This document shows positions 27,093 to 34,743 of a stretch of DNA of 64,000 bases, piece after piece. A program made the translations under genes and the position numbers. The notes below the pieces were generated by a model, which searched no databases, was not told the origin of the DNA, and worked only from the letters and a program-made list of their open reading frames with translations. How positions within the stretch are numbered: position 1 is the stretch's first letter; each line of letters opens with the position of its first letter. This stretch comes from Candidatus Kapaibacterium sp. (GTDB lineage: Bacteria > Bacteroidota > Ignavibacteria > Kapaibacteriales > UBA2268): positions 62,001 through 126,000 of the forward strand of contig CALBDO010000006.1 of the NCBI GenBank assembly GCA_937927515.1, read 5' to 3'.

Positions 27093-28451
27093 TTATTTTT
27101 CTTCTTCACCGAGAAAAGATTCTTTTAAGCCTATTAAAATTTTATTACTTATTTCTTCTGCTATCATCTTTTTAACATGGTCGTCGCTCGTTAGATATTC
27201 CGATATTGCCTTCTCAACTCGTGATTTAATGATTTCAGCAGATTGACCAACGAGAATTGTGGTTAGTTGATGTATATCGTATTGCTGTGTTCGTAATGCT
27301 TCGAGCTGGCTTTTATTGGCATCTTCCATTTTTTTCAACATACGGTCCATTCGTTCTTCTTCTTCGGTATAAATCAACGTTATCGAGAGCATACTAAGCA
27401 TTGTAAATTCAAGGAATATTGCAAGCAAAATGAAAGATGGTTTTGTGGCAGGTATAAATTTCAAACCTCGGATACCGACAGCAACAATCAAAAAAGCGGC
27501 ACCACCATATGCCAACCCTGTGACATTGTTTGAATACTTTTCTGTGAAGTGATGTGCCATATATAATCGAAGACCTTTGAAAACTAAGAAATGATTTCTT
27601 CTCCAAAGCAGACCATCTTTTGTATCCTCTATCTCTTTTAGCACGAAATCGGAGAAGTAGTCTTTAATTCTACTATAAAGAGTGATATTGCGGAATTTCA
27701 CAACGTCGGTGTTGTCATCAAAAATATCTTCAAACCTAATAGATTGACGAGGGGAGGATATTTCTTCGCCAATGGTTCTTTCCCAAACAACTCTGAAAGC
27801 TTTTTCTACATCCTCTCTATCTTTCTGTATCAATAAGTCGTCTGGCATAACCAAAAGTTCAACAACATCCTCGGGGAAACCTGTTTGAAGGCGTATTTTT
27901 GTTTTGGTATTGTCGATTTGTCTATCAAAAAGTAATGCCATGAATCCAACGTTTGTCGGCATAACCATCGTTAAGAATATAGCAATAATTAATGCTAAAT
28001 CCAAAGCGAGTATAGAAAAGGCAAGCTCGGGGTCGAGTATAATTGCGTTTTCCCCTATGACCTCTGATTTAACGTAAAATTGTAAAGATTCTTTTACATA
28101 ACCATGATCACGTTCGTTTCTTGGTTTGAAAGTGAAATCGAAAATGTATTCCTTATTTATTAAGTCTTTTGAAATGTCGACAGTACCACGTTTGATTATT
28201 TCTTCGGCTTTCTCTTTCGTTGTGGAAGCCCACACAAGACCTTCAAATTTTACAAATCCTATTTTTTCAAGCTTGTCACCACTTGGCTTGAATAGCGGGA
28301 CGACAAATTGAGCAGTTCCCCAAGGGATTAAGTAACGGAAGAAAACGAAAAAGAAAAATACTAACAACACAAGAAAAATGGTGACATGAGTAGGACCTAA
28401 ACGCTTAAATTTTGTTTCTAATGCTTTCCGAGCTTTTGTTTTTGCATTCAT
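27093..28451 (-). CDS. Orphan membrane protein with C-terminal coiled coil
   Basis: I do not recognise this 452-residue protein. One helix lies at about residues 22-44, a second near 146-168, and a pair near 315-336 and 343-366. Between the first two is a roughly 100-residue domain with E-K-A-E-E-I-I-K-R-G; between the second and third is a polar domain of about 140 residues. After the last helix, residues 368-405 form a charged coiled coil (E-E-E-E-R-M-D-R-M-L-K-K-M). It is transcribed alone and ends at a strong terminator. It could be a scaffold or signalling protein, but nothing specific supports that. Confidence 0.7.
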   Translation of the reverse strand: MNAKTKARKALETKFKRLGPTHVTIFLVLLVFFFFVFFRYLIPWGTAQFVVPLFKPSGDKLEKIGFVKFEGLVWASTTKEKAEEIIKRGTVDISKDLINKEYIFDFTFKPRNERDHGYVKESLQFYVKSEVIGENAIILDPELAFSILALDLALIIAIFLTMVMPTNVGFMALLFDRQIDNTKTKIRLQTGFPEDVVELLVMPDDLLIQKDREDVEKAFRVVWERTIGEEISSPRQSIRFEDIFDDNTDVVKFRNITLYSRIKDYFSDFVLKEIEDTKDGLLWRRNHFLVFKGLRLYMAHHFTEKYSNNVTGLAYGGAAFLIVAVGIRGLKFIPATKPSFILLAIFLEFTMLSMLSITLIYTEEEERMDRMLKKMEDANKSQLEALRTQQYDIHQLTTILVGQSAEIIKSRVEKAISEYLTSDDHVKKMIAEEISNKILIGLKESFLGEEEK

Positions 28452-28838
28452 TAAAGTCCCTCAAAATATAATTACAAAATATTTATTTTGAATACATTTA
28501 AATCAAAGATACAAATTATTAAAGTAATCTAAAAAATCAATAACAAAATTATAAAATAAAATAATTTTTGAAAATAAATTTTTTGACGAAAATTTTGTCA
28601 AATTTTTAAAATTTAGTTTGTAGTTGAATTTTTGACAAAATATTCTTGTTTTATTTCGTTTATCAATTTTATGAGAGTCAAAACTATAACAGCAAGTAAT
28701 TTGTCTGAAAAAGGAACTATAAGAGGTGGTTCTTATCTTTCCTATTCGCTTTTAAAACTTAATTTTATAAGTAGTTTCCACACGTCATTCTCTTCATCAA
28801 ATTAAACTTAATTTTCCCAATTTCTTAGGAGGTGTGCT
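28452..28838. other. 387-base divergent intergenic region with palindrome
   Basis: The region separates the minus-strand membrane protein from the plus-strand lysine aminotransferase and is extremely AT-rich, especially to 28640. It holds the palindrome at 28582-28602 and a further half-site at 28631-28641. A 44-codon open frame (28671-28805) lacks a ribosome site and looks accidental. No RNA gene fold stands out. Confidence 0.6.
28582..28612 (+). promoter_or_regulatory. Palindromic operator-like site overlapping a possible promoter
   Basis: The 21 bases 28582-28602 form an almost perfect palindrome (TTTGAC arm, AAAATTTT centre, GTCAAA arm) with one extra G. TTTGACAAAAT recurs at 28631-28641 as a separate half-site. 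TTGACG at 28583-28588 and TAAAAT at 28607-28612, 18 bases apart, could be a sigma-70-like promoter, which a dimeric regulator bound to the palindrome would block. Confidence 0.4.
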
Positions 28839-30194
28839 ATGTACAACACATATTTGCAGTACAAACCAAAGTATTTTGTTGATGCAGCATATGCTTTAAA
28901 CTCACTAAAGGAGCACATGCTTGTTGATGGCTTTGATTTTGTTTTAGATTTATTTGAAAGCAAACCATTTTATTTTGTTAGTAAAGACAAGGGCGAAACC
29001 TATCTTGATTTGTTTACTTGTTTTGCCTCATTACCTTTAGGTTTAAATCATCCAAAGATGTTGCAAGAGGATTTTCTCGAGTATTTGAAATACGTAGCTG
29101 TGAACAAGCCATCTAATTCAGATATTTACACCGAGGAGATGGCGACATTTGTTAATACCTTGTTCAAAGTTGCTGTTCCAAAATATTTCAAATATGTTTT
29201 TTTCGTAGAAGGTGGAGCACTTGCAGTTGAAAATGCTCTTAAAACAGCTTTTGATTGGAAAGTGCGCAAAAACCAAATGAAAGGAGTTGGCATCGATAAG
29301 GGTTATAAAGTTATACACTTTCGCGAGGCTTTTCACGGGAGGTCTGGGTATACAATGAGTCTAACTAATACAGACCCTATAAAAGTTATGCACTTCCCAA
29401 AGTTTACAGACTGGCCAAGAATTATAAATCCAAAGATGAAGTTTCCATTAAATGATGAAAATTACCAGCTAACATTAAGACTCGAAAAGCAAGCAGAGGA
29501 GGAGATTAAAGAAGCCTTTCGAAAATATCCTAATGATATCTGTGCCATAATTATTGAGCCCATTCAAGGCGAGGGAGGAGATAATCATTTTCGACCTGAG
29601 TTTTTACAAAGACTACGGCAGTTGGCTGATGAAAATGATGTTCTTCTAATTTTCGATGAAATTCAAACTGGTGTCGGTATCACTGGCACCATGTGGGCAC
29701 ACGAGCAAATGAATGTTCAACCAGACATAATGGTTTTTGGCAAAAAGATGCAAGTTTGTGGAATACTTGTCGGGGAAAAGATAGACGAGGTTCCAGATAA
29801 TGTTTTTAAAGTATCCAGTAGGTTAAATTCTACTTGGGGTGGCAACCTTGTTGACATGGTTCGAGCAACTCGTTACCTCGAGATTATCGAGGAAGATAAA
29901 TTGTTGGAAAATGCCCGCCGAATGGGTATTTATTTAATTAACTCCTTAAGAGGCTTGGAAATGGACTTCCCCAATCTAGTCAGTAATGTTCGTGGTAGAG
30001 GTTTGTTCTGCGCATTCGATTTGCCTTCGAAAGATATTCAAAAGAAGTTTAAGCAAAAAGCTTTTGATGAGCATTTGTTGATATTAGGCTCGGGTGAAAA
30101 GTCGATTAGATTTAGGCCCTCGCTTTGCATAAATGAGGAAGAGATTGACCAAGGCATAGAGATAATTAGAAAAGTTTTAAAGGAAATTCATTAA
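28839..30194 (+). CDS. lat: L-lysine 6-aminotransferase
   Basis: This 451-residue class III aminotransferase would transfer the epsilon-amino group of lysine to 2-oxoglutarate, giving alpha-aminoadipate semialdehyde. The N-terminus H-M-L-V-D-G-F-D-F-V-L-D-L and L-D-L-F-T-C-F-A-S-L-P-L-G-L-N-H-P-K are specific for this family rather than for ornithine or GABA aminotransferases. The cofactor site shows I-F-D-E-I-Q-T-G-V-G and F-G-K-K-M-Q-V-C-G with the PLP lysine near residue 300. AGGAGGTG precedes the ATG. The next enzyme of lysine catabolism, a semialdehyde dehydrogenase, is not nearby, and the 387-base upstream region carries its own palindrome. Confidence 0.9.
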   Translation: MYNTYLQYKPKYFVDAAYALNSLKEHMLVDGFDFVLDLFESKPFYFVSKDKGETYLDLFTCFASLPLGLNHPKMLQEDFLEYLKYVAVNKPSNSDIYTEEMATFVNTLFKVAVPKYFKYVFFVEGGALAVENALKTAFDWKVRKNQMKGVGIDKGYKVIHFREAFHGRSGYTMSLTNTDPIKVMHFPKFTDWPRIINPKMKFPLNDENYQLTLRLEKQAEEEIKEAFRKYPNDICAIIIEPIQGEGGDNHFRPEFLQRLRQLADENDVLLIFDEIQTGVGITGTMWAHEQMNVQPDIMVFGKKMQVCGILVGEKIDEVPDNVFKVSSRLNSTWGGNLVDMVRATRYLEIIEEDKLLENARRMGIYLINSLRGLEMDFPNLVSNVRGRGLFCAFDLPSKDIQKKFKQKAFDEHLLILGSGEKSIRFRPSLCINEEEIDQGIEIIRKVLKEIH

Positions 30195-30258
30195 AAGAAA
30201 GCGGGGCAAATCTCTTTACAAAGAAGCTAATGAATTAAGAAGTAATTACTAGTTTCTT

Positions 30259-31908
30259 TTATTTTTTCTTTGTTTTTGTTTCTTGATTTTTTCTCCAAAT
30301 AACGTCATAGTATCCAGGTCTATCTTTTAAAACTTGTTTAAAGAAGGTATCTCCATAACCTACACCTTTTGGACTTCTACCACGGTCCTTGGTAACGTCG
30401 TTTACATAGCCATCATTGTATTTCATAACCAAGTATTCCCAAAGTTTTCTCCATTTTTTCATAACATGTTGCGATTGTGCATTGGAATAATCGGTTAAGT
30501 ACTCAACAGCAAGTTCGGGGTTAGTTTTATAGAGTTCAAGAGCAGCTTTTTCTACCGCTGGTTGAAAAGCAAAAAATTTGTCTTCCAATTCCTTTTGAAC
30601 TTTTCTGATGTCTTCATACATATAAGAGTATTTAGTGTATGCCCAATTAGCAACAAGATTGAAAATCCAAAAAGCAGATTCAAGAGTGAATTCGCTGATG
30701 CTACCTACTTGAAAACATTCCGGGGCTTGTTTAATAGAGCAGTATAAAGGAATATAAACGTTCGTGTAGTTATCGTCTACACCATACCAATGTACGCCAC
30801 CAATTTCTCTGGGTAGCCAAGACCTCAGCTGAGAGACAAAAGCAAAAGCAGTTTGCTGGGTGGATATTGGTCTTTCCCAAGCATATTGTGTTGTGTCTCC
30901 TTCAACTTTCCAAACTAAGGGTTTCCATCTTACTGGGCAACCAAAAGGTCCAGCAGCAAAACCCTTTTTTAAGTCATAGGGTGTACCATCGAAATGGTCC
31001 CTCATTAAGCTAATTACATCTTGAACAGTAAGTTTTTTGTCAGGCTTAATCCAGAGAGGGTAAGGTTTTGCTCCTTTCACAGCACGCCAGTAATCTTCGG
31101 AGAAATTTTGCGATGGTGCTGCTCTGCGAAAAATGCTCCAAACTCTGCCTTCGCAAAAAAGTAGTGAACTTGGAGTAGCCGGGTCGTATGTGTCGGAAAA
31201 TGAAAAGACACCATCAGCAGGCTTATAATACCCTTTTTCAATAGCAAATGAAATAACATCTGGGGCATACAAGCAGTTCTCGGGGTCGTTTAATGGAAAT
31301 TCCCGTATTCGTGAATGATTTGCATGGGCTGATATGTAACCGTCGGGTATTCTTAATGCAACCCATACGGCTCCTTTTCGACCAGGTCCCTTACCAATCA
31401 TCTCCATAATCCACACTTCCTCTGGGTCCGCAATGGAAAATGATTCTCCAGATGAGTAGTATCCATATTCTGCAACAAGCGAGGTCATTACCTTAATTGC
31501 CTCTCTTGCTGTTTTGGCTCTTTGCAAAGCTATAAACATTAAACTACCGTAATCAATACCGCCTGTTGTGTCGCGCAATTCTTCTCTTCCGCCAAATGTG
31601 GTTTCTGCAATGGAAACTTGATATTCATTTATCAGATTAACTACTTGATATGTATGTGGAACTTGCTTAATTTTTCCAAGATATTTCCCGGAATCCCAAT
31701 CATATATTTCAATAGAGTCATCTGGATTCCAATCTCTTGCCGGAGCAAAGTATAATGGTTCCATAAAACCACCTGCATCAGCGTTGTATGATATCATAAC
31801 AGAACCATCGGCAGAAGCGCCTTTGGTGACGAGAATGTTTGTACATGGATATAAAAAGGTAGTTGCGAATAGAAATAAAATCCCCGCAGTTAAATTTAAA
31901 TATTTCAT
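30259..31908 (-). CDS. C69 family dipeptidase (Ntn hydrolase), secreted
   Basis: The 549-residue protein starts with a signal peptide, after which C-T-N-I-L-V-T-K-G-A-S places the catalytic Cys at residue 22, the likely new N-terminus after processing, as in peptidase family C69 (formerly U34). D-G-S-V-M, the G-G-I-D-Y-G segment and D-P-E-E-V-W-I-M-E-M-I are typical. Such enzymes cleave dipeptides with broad specificity. An open frame reaches 27 codons further upstream, but the ATG at 31908 begins the signal peptide. A TAAATTTG box lies 30 bases upstream on this strand (31938-31945). Confidence 0.9.
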   Translation of the reverse strand: MKYLNLTAGILFLFATTFLYPCTNILVTKGASADGSVMISYNADAGGFMEPLYFAPARDWNPDDSIEIYDWDSGKYLGKIKQVPHTYQVVNLINEYQVSIAETTFGGREELRDTTGGIDYGSLMFIALQRAKTAREAIKVMTSLVAEYGYYSSGESFSIADPEEVWIMEMIGKGPGRKGAVWVALRIPDGYISAHANHSRIREFPLNDPENCLYAPDVISFAIEKGYYKPADGVFSFSDTYDPATPSSLLFCEGRVWSIFRRAAPSQNFSEDYWRAVKGAKPYPLWIKPDKKLTVQDVISLMRDHFDGTPYDLKKGFAAGPFGCPVRWKPLVWKVEGDTTQYAWERPISTQQTAFAFVSQLRSWLPREIGGVHWYGVDDNYTNVYIPLYCSIKQAPECFQVGSISEFTLESAFWIFNLVANWAYTKYSYMYEDIRKVQKELEDKFFAFQPAVEKAALELYKTNPELAVEYLTDYSNAQSQHVMKKWRKLWEYLVMKYNDGYVNDVTKDRGRSPKGVGYGDTFFKQVLKDRPGYYDVIWRKNQETKTKKK

Positions 31909-31982
31909 ATTCAATGAATGAATTTTTAAACAAACTACAAATTTAGTTTTAATATTTGAATTAATTTCTGAATGATGAATAA

Positions 31983-32016
31983 TTGTCACGATATTCTTAA
32001 TTATTGCTTAAATTTG
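31983..32016 (+). promoter_or_regulatory. Candidate Bacteroidota-type promoter of the MlaD-like gene
   Basis: TTG at 31983-31985 and TAAATTTG at 32009-32016 are 23 bases apart, the same spacing as ahead of the porin gene. The box ends 23 bases before the ATG at 32040. The 131-base gap is shared with the divergent C69 peptidase, whose own TAAATTTG box is on the other strand. Confidence 0.35.
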
Positions 32017-32039
32017 ATTTTTACATTTATTTCTTGTAT

Positions 32040-33005
32040 ATGAAAAAAAGCAGAATCACAATCAATTTTATCATTGGATTATTTGTTGTAACTGGATTTG
32101 TTCTTCTGTCTTTGGGGCTTTTGTGGTTTGGGGCATCAAAATTTTTCAAGGAAAACATCTACTACGTAACATATTTCGAGGGTTCAGTAGAAGGGATTGC
32201 GAAGGGTACTCCTGTGAAGTATCTTGGTGTACCGGTCGGAAGCGTGTATGAAATTAGAGTTGCCCCAGATGGCAGAACAATTGAAATAGTAATGGTAATA
32301 GAGAAATCGATAACTCTCTCCGACAGTCTCCGTGTAAAAATTGAGTTTTCTGGCTTGACGGGTGGTCGCTTTCTGCAGTTATTCTATTCCGATGACCCAT
32401 ACGTTTTAAATTGGTACCCAAAAATTAAGTTCAATCCTCCTTTCCAGTATATCAAGTCTGCGCCCTCTGGGATAGAAACTCTCGAGGTTGCTGTGCGCGA
32501 AGTGGTTTCAAATCTAATGGAATTTAAATTCAGAGAAGTGTCGTCAAACACGATTGCTTTTTTGAAAAGTGCCACAGATTTTTTGAAGAACGAAGAAATT
32601 TATGCAACACTTTCTAATTTAAAAGAAACTACCGAACACCTAAAATCGATGGCAGGAAAGTTGGACACGACCAAAATATTATACGAACTTGAAAAAGCTT
32701 CGGAAAATCTCACGAGAATTACAAATAAATTAGAGGAATTTGCCGATTCATTGCAAAAAGAAATTGTTAAAGCCCAAATTTCCGATAGAATAGACAAAAC
32801 TTTTACTCGGGTGGACAGCTTAGTCAATTTTGGGAACAATGTAGTTTTTACTTTTGGAACAAAGGCAGAGTTGCTTTCGTATTCCCTAAATGATTTAATC
32901 TCTGGGCTGCGGAAATCCAATGCTTTATTGCAAAAATTGATTAGAGAATATACTCTTAGTCCTGGTCAAATACTTCTAAGTGAACCACCACCAGAAGAGA
33001 ATTAA
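32040..33005 (+). CDS. MCE/MlaD family lipid-transport protein
   Basis: The 321-residue protein has one N-terminal membrane anchor (about residues 8-33) followed by the MCE domain with Y-F-E-G-S-V-E-G-I-A-K-G-T-P-V-K-Y-L-G-V-P-V-G and a V-Y-E-I-R-V turn (about 40-115). The C-terminal 180 residues are helical and likely coiled coil. MCE proteins form the periplasmic part of lipid transporters that keep outer-membrane asymmetry. The permease (MlaE) and ATPase (MlaF) partners are not next to it. The frame opens at a TTG at 32004; the ATG at 32040 starts the anchor and is preferred. Confidence 0.85.
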   Translation: MKKSRITINFIIGLFVVTGFVLLSLGLLWFGASKFFKENIYYVTYFEGSVEGIAKGTPVKYLGVPVGSVYEIRVAPDGRTIEIVMVIEKSITLSDSLRVKIEFSGLTGGRFLQLFYSDDPYVLNWYPKIKFNPPFQYIKSAPSGIETLEVAVREVVSNLMEFKFREVSSNTIAFLKSATDFLKNEEIYATLSNLKETTEHLKSMAGKLDTTKILYELEKASENLTRITNKLEEFADSLQKEIVKAQISDRIDKTFTRVDSLVNFGNNVVFTFGTKAELLSYSLNDLISGLRKSNALLQKLIREYTLSPGQILLSEPPPEEN

Positions 33006-33018
33006 TTTGGAGGAGAAA

Positions 33019-33762
33019 ATGCACATACCACCCAACTTAATCGAAGCTCTTGCTGAAGCAAATTATGTAGCAGTCTTAACTGGTGCAGGAATCTCGGCTG
33101 AAAGTGGAATTAAAACTTTTCGCGACCCCGACGGATTATGGGCTAAGTTCAATCCTATGGAACTAGCGAGCATCGATGGCTTTATGTCCAATCCACAGAG
33201 GGTTTGGGAATGGTACCAATATCGTCGGGAAATCATCAATAAAGCTCAGCCGAACCCTGGTCACTATGCATTAGTTGAATTTGAAAAGATTTTTCCACAA
33301 TTTACATTAATAACTCAAAACGTTGATAGGTTGCACCAAAAAGCTGGTTCGAGTAATGTAATCGAGCTGCACGGAAATATTTTGGAAAATCATTGCTTTA
33401 GTTGCAAAGAACCATACCATGGAGAAACAGATTTGCCCGAAGGGCATATCCCTCGTTGCCCAATTTGTGGTGGTATGATTCGACCCTCGGTAGTTTGGTT
33501 TGGCGAGGCGCTACCAATCGATGCATTGGAGCAAGCAGAACAAGCTGCAATGGAATGCGATGTTTTCTTTAGCATTGGAACATCAGCGGAGGTTTATCCA
33601 GCAGCTAATTTGCCATATGTTGCAAAACGCTCTGGGGCTATTCTTGTCGAAGTAAATCCAAACCCAACGGTATTATCCCCTTATGTGGATTATAAAATTT
33701 CTCTCTCTTCTGCCGTTGGGTTACCAAAGATTGTAGAAGCATTAAAGGAATTAAAAAAATAG
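33019..33762 (+). CDS. cobB: NAD-dependent protein deacylase (sirtuin)
   Basis: The 247-residue sirtuin shows G-A-G-I-S-A-E-S-G-I-K-T-F-R-D (22-36), T-Q-N-V-D-R-L-H (99-106), catalytic His118 in L-H-G-N, and four zinc cysteines at 126, 129, 147 and 150. Tyr66 and Arg69 in W-Y-Q-Y-R-R form the Y-x-x-R pair that binds the carboxylate of succinyl- or malonyl-lysine in class III sirtuins such as CobB and SIRT5, so desuccinylase activity is likely. GGAGGAG precedes the ATG at 33019; the frame extends 13 codons further into the upstream gene. acpS follows 6 bases after the stop. Confidence 0.92.
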   Translation: MHIPPNLIEALAEANYVAVLTGAGISAESGIKTFRDPDGLWAKFNPMELASIDGFMSNPQRVWEWYQYRREIINKAQPNPGHYALVEFEKIFPQFTLITQNVDRLHQKAGSSNVIELHGNILENHCFSCKEPYHGETDLPEGHIPRCPICGGMIRPSVVWFGEALPIDALEQAEQAAMECDVFFSIGTSAEVYPAANLPYVAKRSGAILVEVNPNPTVLSPYVDYKISLSSAVGLPKIVEALKELKK

Positions 33763-33768
33763 GTTGAG

Positions 33769-34140
33769 ATGATAGTAGGAATAGGAATTGATATCATTGA
33801 AGTTGAACGAATTAGAAAGGCTATCGAAACTTATGGGGAACGGTTCCTAAAAAGGGTATTCACCGAAAAGGAGATTGAGTATTGTGAAGCTTTCAAAGAA
33901 AATAAATATCTTCATTACGCTGTCCGCTTTTCTGCCAAAGAGGCTTTTAGCAAAGCAATTGGTACTGGATTGACACAAGGATTTAAGCTAAACGAAATAG
34001 GAATTGTTAATGAAGAAAATGGAAAGCCACTTGTTGAGTTGCTTGGTGATTTAAATAAAAGGTGGTCGGATTATAAAATTTTAGTGAGCTTATCACATAT
34101 TCGTTCTGTTGCCACTGCTTTTGTGGTTATTGAAAAGTAA
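33769..34140 (+). CDS. acpS: Holo-[acyl-carrier-protein] synthase
   Basis: The 123-residue enzyme moves 4'-phosphopantetheine from CoA to a serine of apo-ACP in fatty-acid synthesis. The magnesium-binding G-I-G-I-D-I-I-E-V-E-R-I (about 3-14) and R-F-S-A-K-E-A-F-S-K-A-I-G-T-G (about 51-65) signatures are complete, and the length is normal. It starts 6 bases after the sirtuin gene and is probably co-transcribed with it. Confidence 0.95.
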   Translation: MIVGIGIDIIEVERIRKAIETYGERFLKRVFTEKEIEYCEAFKENKYLHYAVRFSAKEAFSKAIGTGLTQGFKLNEIGIVNEENGKPLVELLGDLNKRWSDYKILVSLSHIRSVATAFVVIEK

Positions 34141-34165
34141 AACATTTGTTATGTTTTTTCGTTTC

Positions 34166-34184
34166 TAACCTCATTTGTAGGTTA
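34166..34184 (+). promoter_or_regulatory. Small hairpin over the likely smpB ribosome-binding site
   Basis: TAACCT (34166-34171) and AGGTTA (34179-34184) pair across a 7-base loop four bases before the smpB ATG. The paired AGG is the only Shine-Dalgarno-like sequence there, so folding could limit smpB translation. Six base pairs is weak, so this is tentative. Confidence 0.3.
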
Positions 34185-34188
34185 CAAC

Positions 34189-34725
34189 ATGGGCGACAAA
34201 CCCGATATTAGACCGATTAAAATTATCCAAAAAAATAAAAAAGCATTTCACGAATTCGATATTCTTCAAAAGTACGAAGCAGGGATTGTTTTGACCGGTC
34301 CAGAGGTAAAGTCTATTAGACAAGGAAAATGTTCTTTACAAGATGCCTATTGCACTTTTAAAAACATAGCAAAAAGAAGAACCACTAAGTTGTTCAAAGA
34401 AAAAAGTAATAAAAACACCTCGCCTCACTCTGATTGGGAATTGTTTATTAAAAATTTTCACATTGCTCCCTACGAGTCAGCAAGGAACGAAAATTACGAA
34501 CCCAAAGCCGATAGAAAATTGCTTTTGAACAAAAAGGAATTGATTAGATTAAAAACTGCATTAGAACAAAAAGGTTTTACTTTGATACCATTGTCTGTTT
34601 ATTTTTCTGGTCCTTATGTCAAATTGGAACTTGGTCTGGCAAAAGGAAAAAGAAAATATGATAAACGAGAAGAAATTAAAAAAAGAGACCTTCAAAAAGA
34701 AATTGCAAAAAGGTTCAAAATTTAA
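34189..34725 (+). CDS. smpB: SsrA-binding protein, with an internal insertion
   Basis: SmpB binds tmRNA and brings it to stalled ribosomes. The family pattern is present: H-E-F-D-I-L-Q-K-Y-E-A-G-I-V-L-T-G-P-E-V-K-S-I-R-Q-G (21-46), R-K-L-L-L-N-K-K-E-L and the C-terminal tail G-K-R-K-Y-D-K-R. At 178 residues it is about 20 longer than usual. The extra is a basic stretch at about residues 60-82 between Q-D-A-Y-C-T-F-K-N and E-L-F-I-K-N-F, where most SmpB proteins have a tight turn. The flanking sequence is in frame and intact, so this looks like a genuine insertion. Confidence 0.92.
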   Translation: MGDKPDIRPIKIIQKNKKAFHEFDILQKYEAGIVLTGPEVKSIRQGKCSLQDAYCTFKNIAKRRTTKLFKEKSNKNTSPHSDWELFIKNFHIAPYESARNENYEPKADRKLLLNKKELIRLKTALEQKGFTLIPLSVYFSGPYVKLELGLAKGKRKYDKREEIKKRDLQKEIAKRFKI

Positions 34726-34743
34726 CGTAAAAGGAGAAATGCT

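Noticed and set aside
28671-28805. 44-codon open frame upstream of the lysine aminotransferase, possible leader peptide
   Set aside because: It lacks a ribosome-binding site, has no run of regulatory Lys codons and no hairpin pair resembling an attenuator; its length is within chance.
34138-34158. Possible terminator after acpS (AAAACAT/ATGTTTT plus T run)
   Set aside because: Seven mostly A-T pairs in AT-rich DNA; it may be real but is not distinguishable from chance by eye.
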